DNA of 7,378 nucleotides from an uncultured Phycisphaerales bacterium (GTDB lineage: Bacteria > Planctomycetota > Phycisphaerae > Phycisphaerales > UBA1924), in contig CALMQD010000572.1 in the NCBI GenBank assembly GCA_937871415.1, forward strand, positions 1 through 7,378, given 5' to 3'. A program made the translations under genes and the position numbers. The stretch's first letter is position 1. Each line of letters starts with the position of its first letter. A model generated the notes under the pieces. That model was not told where the DNA came from, ran no database searches, and was given only the letters and a program-made list of their open reading frames with translations. Below, in pieces: positions 4,045 through 7,378 of this stretch.

Positions 4045-6987
4045 TCACTTGTCGGAGCGCCCGGGCTTGCGCACTTCGACCCACGACCAGCCGTCAACCG
4101 ACGGGCGCAGGACACGCGTGCTCTGCGAGTGTCCGAGTTCCGCGAGGATCGCCGCCGCACCGGCGCCCCGGCCCGGATCGACAATGGCCCGCGGCTTGAT
4201 CGCGTCCACGAGCCTTTCCAGCGACGGAGCCTCGCCCTTCTCCGATGCCCCGGGCCTTTCTGCTCGCGGCCACTCCAGCACCTCGACCGGGTCGAGCGGG
4301 CCCAGACCCGAGTCGGTCCAGCGTTCAACGGCTCGAAGCACGCGCTCCGCCGTGGCGCGCCCCGTCAGGATCAAGCCTGGCGTCGGCGCGGCGTCGACCA
4401 CCTGGACGATCACTCCGGGCTGGAAAGCCTGGGCGGCGCGCACGCTCAGCACGAGGGATCGATCCTCGTACGCAACGGCATGGTCGCTCTCGCTCGAAGC
4501 GCCCGGCCCGAGCACGCGCGACTCGAAGCCGGGCAGCGACAGCCATTCACCGCGCGTTTGGCCGACGGGGATCACTTCGACGCCCCGAGCGCGGAGTTCG
4601 TTCAGAAGTCGCGCGCACGCGGCCGCGCCGGGTCCGGCGGAAACGAGAACCGCGCCGTTCGGACCCTGCGCGGGCCGGGCTCTTTCGACCAGCGCGCGCG
4701 GCACGAAGACGCGCCGGATGCCCAGCACCGGCTGCGCATCGAGCAGCGCCGAGAACCGTGAGACGCTCGGCGTGCTGATGACCGCGTCCTCGACGCGTGT
4801 GACGCCGAGCGCGCGAAGCGCCTCGGGAATCACTCGCTCGCCCGCGCCGCTCGACGAAGCGCCGCAGTCGTACAGGAAGACGGGCCCTTTGCGCCAGGGG
4901 TCGGGCGTCGCCGCGCGGATGAGCATGCACGCCTCGGCCCGGACCCCGCCCACGCCCAGGGCGTCGATGCGCAAAGCCACGCCGGGCGCGAGCCTTCCGG
5001 CGGTGACGAGCGTCCACGCCGTCCAGCCGCAGACAACACCCGCCGCGACCAGGCCGCGCCAGTCGCGCACACGCCCGCGCCGGACCCAGTACAGCACCGT
5101 GCCGACGCCCGCGAGGGTGAGACCGAGCCCCAGCGGGGGGAGCGCGACCGACGAACCCGGCAGCGCGTCGAGCGCGTGCACCACCCACGCGGTCCAGGCG
5201 CCGAGCGTATCGAGCAGGCTTCCGGCGAGCGCCCCGGCGCTGGGGAAGACGGTCGACGTGAGCAGCGCGATGTATCCCACCCACTGGATGAGCGCACACA
5301 GCGGGGCGACGAGCATCGTGGTGAGCGGAGCGCCGGGGCTGAAGTTTCCGCTGTGGTAGGCGATGATGGGCGCGGCGACGGCCCAGCACAGCAGGCTCGC
5401 CGAGAACGCGCGGGAGACCAGGCCCCCCAGGCGCACAACCCCCCGGCGCGCCTGCATGCCCCAGCGCCGGAATCTCGCGCCGTGCCCGACCGGCAGCGCC
5501 GGCCGGAGCACGCCCAGGATGACCGGGCCGAAGAGCCGCTCGTGGAAGGGCGTGTGCAGGGCGATGAGCGCGCCGACAACGCCGAAGGAGAGTTGAAATC
5601 CCGGCAGGAACAGGTCCGCCGGACGGACCAGCACCAGCGCGATCGCCACCAGCGCGAGGATGTTCAGCCGGTCGTAGCGCCTCCCCAGCGCGTCGGCCAG
5701 GAGCAGCGCCAGGACCATGATCCCGCCGCGCAGCGCCGGGGCTTGCGCGGGAAGCACGAGCAGGTAGAGCAGCACCAGCGCGGCGACGGTGAGTGGCTCG
5801 AGCATCCCGCGATCGCCCGTGAGCCGGACCAGCAGCAGCGCCAGGCCCGCGAGCAGGACCATGTTCACGCCCGAGATCGCGACCAGGTGCGTGAGCCCCA
5901 GGCGCGTGAACGCGCCCCCGACGTCGCCGAGGTGCTCGTCGTCGAGGCCCAGCAGCATCGCGCCCACCAGGGCGCGCCCTTCGAGCACGAGCGGCGTTGG
6001 CCCGCCGGGCGGGCCCGCGTCCGGGAGGTCCGGCGATCCGGCCCGCGCATGGTGCTCTTCGACCGGCTCGCCGAGTTCGAAGTCTTCCGATGCCTCGGCC
6101 TCCGGCGCCAGGGCGTCGCGCAGAAGGCTCGATGCACGCGAGCGGAGCGCCGCGAGCGAGCGGGCGATGCCGCTCCGCACCCGCGCCTCGGTTCCGCGCC
6201 CTTCGCGTGGAAGGTGCCTGACAAGCCGCTCGCTCGGGACGCGCACCACGCCCGCGCGCCCGTCCGCCTTGGCGAGCGCTCGGGAGTCAGGCCCGCCCGG
6301 GTTCCGCGCAGGCGCCACCGGCGTTGCGAGCCCCTGCACGCGAATGAAGTCGCCCGCCCGGATCACCCGGCCCGTGTGGTCGCGCAGCGCGTCCGCGCCG
6401 CCGTCGCGCTCCACGCGCACACGCAGACGCCCGCGGACCGGCGCTGTTCCGGCATCGCCCGCACCGCCCTCGACAGTGAGCCCGACAACATCGAGCGTCA
6501 AGACCCACGACGGGGCGGTGCGAAAGAACTCGGCCATCGCGCCGCGCGGTGCACGGTTCGCACGCGGCACGTCGAGTACGAGTCCCTCGACCTCGACCAA
6601 CCGTCCCTCCGGGTGGGCTTCGAGCAGGCGGACAAGGTCGTCGCGCGACGTCTCGCCCATCGCCGCGGTGTACCGAGCCGCACCCACCAGCGCCATGCTC
6701 AGAAGCAGCAACCCCGCGGCGAACCGGCGAGCCCCGAGACGGCGGCGCATCGCCAGCGCCACAGAGCCGGCGCCGACGGCGGCCACGAGGGCCCAGGTCC
6801 ACAGCACACCGGCGGAAACGGGCGCATCGGTCCGGGCGGATCGAACCGCCGCGACCCCCAGGCTCATGGCCGCGAACGCCCAGACCATGACGCGCGACGG
6901 CCCGGACGCGGCCGGTGGGGCGGATTGGCCGCCATCGCCTTCGGCCGCTCCGCTCGGACTCCCGTTGGGTTCGTTTGCGCCCACCAT
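4045..6987 (-). CDS. ComEC/Rec2 family channel protein with degenerate MBL-like domain
   Basis: Polytopic inner-membrane protein of the ComEC/Rec2 family, whose characterised members carry single-stranded DNA into the cytoplasm during natural transformation. Numbering here is from the GTG at 7017. Membrane segments lie at about 43-60, 69-88 and 97-115. A beta-rich OB-like region (136-265) precedes a hydrophilic linker (about 301-340). The competence domain (345-670) carries T-H-L-V-A-I-S-G-V-N-M at 376-386, A-P-A-L-R-G-G-I-M at 426-434, and R-P-A-D-L-F-L-P-G-F-Q-L-S-F at 465-478, all family landmarks. Residues 680-990 correspond in position to the metallo-beta-lactamase-like domain, but its histidine/aspartate motifs are not recognisable. 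The ATG at 6987 (residue 11) is chosen over the GTG at 7017; neither has a clear ribosome site, so the start is uncertain. No other competence gene is visible nearby. Confidence 0.9.
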   Translation of the reverse strand: MVGANEPNGSPSGAAEGDGGQSAPPAASGPSRVMVWAFAAMSLGVAAVRSARTDAPVSAGVLWTWALVAAVGAGSVALAMRRRLGARRFAAGLLLLSMALVGAARYTAAMGETSRDDLVRLLEAHPEGRLVEVEGLVLDVPRANRAPRGAMAEFFRTAPSWVLTLDVVGLTVEGGAGDAGTAPVRGRLRVRVERDGGADALRDHTGRVIRAGDFIRVQGLATPVAPARNPGGPDSRALAKADGRAGVVRVPSERLVRHLPREGRGTEARVRSGIARSLAALRSRASSLLRDALAPEAEASEDFELGEPVEEHHARAGSPDLPDAGPPGGPTPLVLEGRALVGAMLLGLDDEHLGDVGGAFTRLGLTHLVAISGVNMVLLAGLALLLVRLTGDRGMLEPLTVAALVLLYLLVLPAQAPALRGGIMVLALLLADALGRRYDRLNILALVAIALVLVRPADLFLPGFQLSFGVVGALIALHTPFHERLFGPVILGVLRPALPVGHGARFRRWGMQARRGVVRLGGLVSRAFSASLLCWAVAAPIIAYHSGNFSPGAPLTTMLVAPLCALIQWVGYIALLTSTVFPSAGALAGSLLDTLGAWTAWVVHALDALPGSSVALPPLGLGLTLAGVGTVLYWVRRGRVRDWRGLVAAGVVCGWTAWTLVTAGRLAPGVALRIDALGVGGVRAEACMLIRAATPDPWRKGPVFLYDCGASSSGAGERVIPEALRALGVTRVEDAVISTPSVSRFSALLDAQPVLGIRRVFVPRALVERARPAQGPNGAVLVSAGPGAAACARLLNELRARGVEVIPVGQTRGEWLSLPGFESRVLGPGASSESDHAVAYEDRSLVLSVRAAQAFQPGVIVQVVDAAPTPGLILTGRATAERVLRAVERWTDSGLGPLDPVEVLEWPRAERPGASEKGEAPSLERLVDAIKPRAIVDPGRGAGAAAILAELGHSQSTRVLRPSVDGWSWVEVRKPGRSDK

Positions 6988-7140
6988 GGACCCGGGCAGG
7001 GTCTCATGGCGCGGCACACAGCGTCAACTCGCCCGGTACCATCCGAAGCCGTTGCGGCGGTGGCGGAGGGACGCGGGGTGGGTTCCCGAACCAGGCCCGC
7101 CATGGATGGGAGTGCGCGTGTGAACCTGTGGAGTCCGACG
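6988..7140. other. Divergent intergenic region
   Basis: This region lies between the ComEC-like gene (leftward) and the secreted-protein gene (rightward) and should contain promoters for both. I see no clear -35/-10 pair on either strand. Several in-frame start codons for the rightward gene lie in its right half. A ten-kb-scale repeat or RNA element is not evident. Confidence 0.35.
7130..7133 (+). promoter_or_regulatory. Ribosome binding site for the 3'-end secreted protein
   Basis: GGAG with a seven-base spacer to ATG at 7141, the same layout as at tpiA. Two other in-frame starts also have purine-rich sites: GGAGGG (7065-7070) before GTG at 7078, and GGGAG (7108-7112) before GTG at 7120. 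I favour 7141 because it gives the most normal signal peptide length. Confidence 0.4.
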
Positions 7141-7378
7141 ATGCTGACGGATGGACGGTCGATCGGGCCGGCGCGACGGCCGCGACTGGTGAAGTGGATG
7201 ATGGTGGGCGCGGTGGCGCTTGGAGCGTCCAGCGCGGCCACGGCTTGGGGCCAGTTTGTTCCAGGCGTGCCGCCCGCCGAGCCCAGGACGCCGGAGTATG
7301 TCCCGCCCCCCCCGGTGCCGCCGCCCGCGCCGACGCCCGATCCGGGCGCGCCCGGCGCGGACGAGAGCGGCAAGGCTC
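7141..7378 (+). CDS. Secreted proline-rich protein, N-terminal part only
   Basis: The first 79 codons of a gene that runs off the window; no stop is reached. The encoded N-terminus has a positively charged stretch (Arg12, Arg13, Arg15, Lys18), a hydrophobic core (about 19-33) and an A-T-A site at 33-35, so export with cleavage near residue 35 is likely. The adjacent arginines followed by L-V-K faintly resemble a twin-arginine signal, but the consensus is incomplete. The mature part starts Q-F-V-P-G-V-P and continues as a Pro/Ala/Glu-rich low-complexity stretch with five prolines in a row or near row, typical of a linker rather than a folded domain. No family can be named from this fragment. 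It is transcribed away from the ComEC-like gene. Confidence 0.6.
   Translation, partial: MLTDGRSIGPARRPRLVKWMMVGAVALGASSAATAWGQFVPGVPPAEPRTPEYVPPPPVPPPAPTPDPGAPGADESGKA

Noticed and set aside
4038..4056. Possible hairpin between tpiA and the ComEC gene (six-base-pair stem, seven-base loop)
   Set aside because: It lacks a T-run on either strand and overlaps the ComEC stop codon, so it is not a convincing terminator. The nearby ten-base palindrome at 4015-4024 is also too short to call.
3488..5359. 623-codon open frame on the plus strand
   Set aside because: It overlaps tpiA in another frame and lies antisense to the ComEC gene, both with clear family motifs. Its product is Arg/Ser/Pro/Thr-rich low-complexity sequence.
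5789..7123. 444-codon open frame on the plus strand
   Set aside because: It is antisense to the N-terminal half of the ComEC gene and strongly biased to Ser, Arg, Pro and Ala, with no recognisable fold.

Overview
This is a very GC-rich chromosomal window with densely packed protein genes and no mobile-element, CRISPR, tRNA or rRNA signature that I can see. The mix suggests a planctomycete, possibly Phycisphaerae-like: a PEGA lipoprotein, a long membrane-anchored coiled-coil protein of unknown function, an isolated ComEC/Rec2 protein, and starts that use GTG and TTG as well as ATG. That placement is inference from overall character. No phylogenetic marker was tested.

Layout: (1) 6-545 (+), a PEGA-domain lipoprotein. 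(2) 580-1458 (-), a NeuD/PglD-type sugar O-/N-acyltransferase, convergent with the lipoprotein. (3) 1459-1712, a G-rich divergent intergenic region. (4) 1713-3083 (+), an N-terminally anchored coiled-coil protein whose C-terminus resembles a BRCT fold carrying an EF-hand-type loop; a good intrinsic terminator follows at 3120-3152. (5) 3205-3993 (+), triosephosphate isomerase, best started at a TTG with its own ribosome binding site. (6) 4045-6987 (-), a ComEC/Rec2 family membrane protein, convergent with tpiA, whose C-terminal metallo-beta-lactamase-like domain has lost the recognisable metal-binding motifs. (7) 6988-7140, a divergent intergenic region. (8) 7141 to the window edge (+), the start of a secreted proline-rich protein, cut off by the window.

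The genes do not form one pathway. They lie in short, mostly single-gene transcription units in alternating orientation: a glycolytic enzyme, a glycan-modifying enzyme, envelope proteins and a DNA-uptake-type channel. The two most unusual items are the BRCT-like/EF-hand C-terminus of the coiled-coil protein and the degenerate MBL domain of the ComEC homologue. I found no convincing new multi-gene system.
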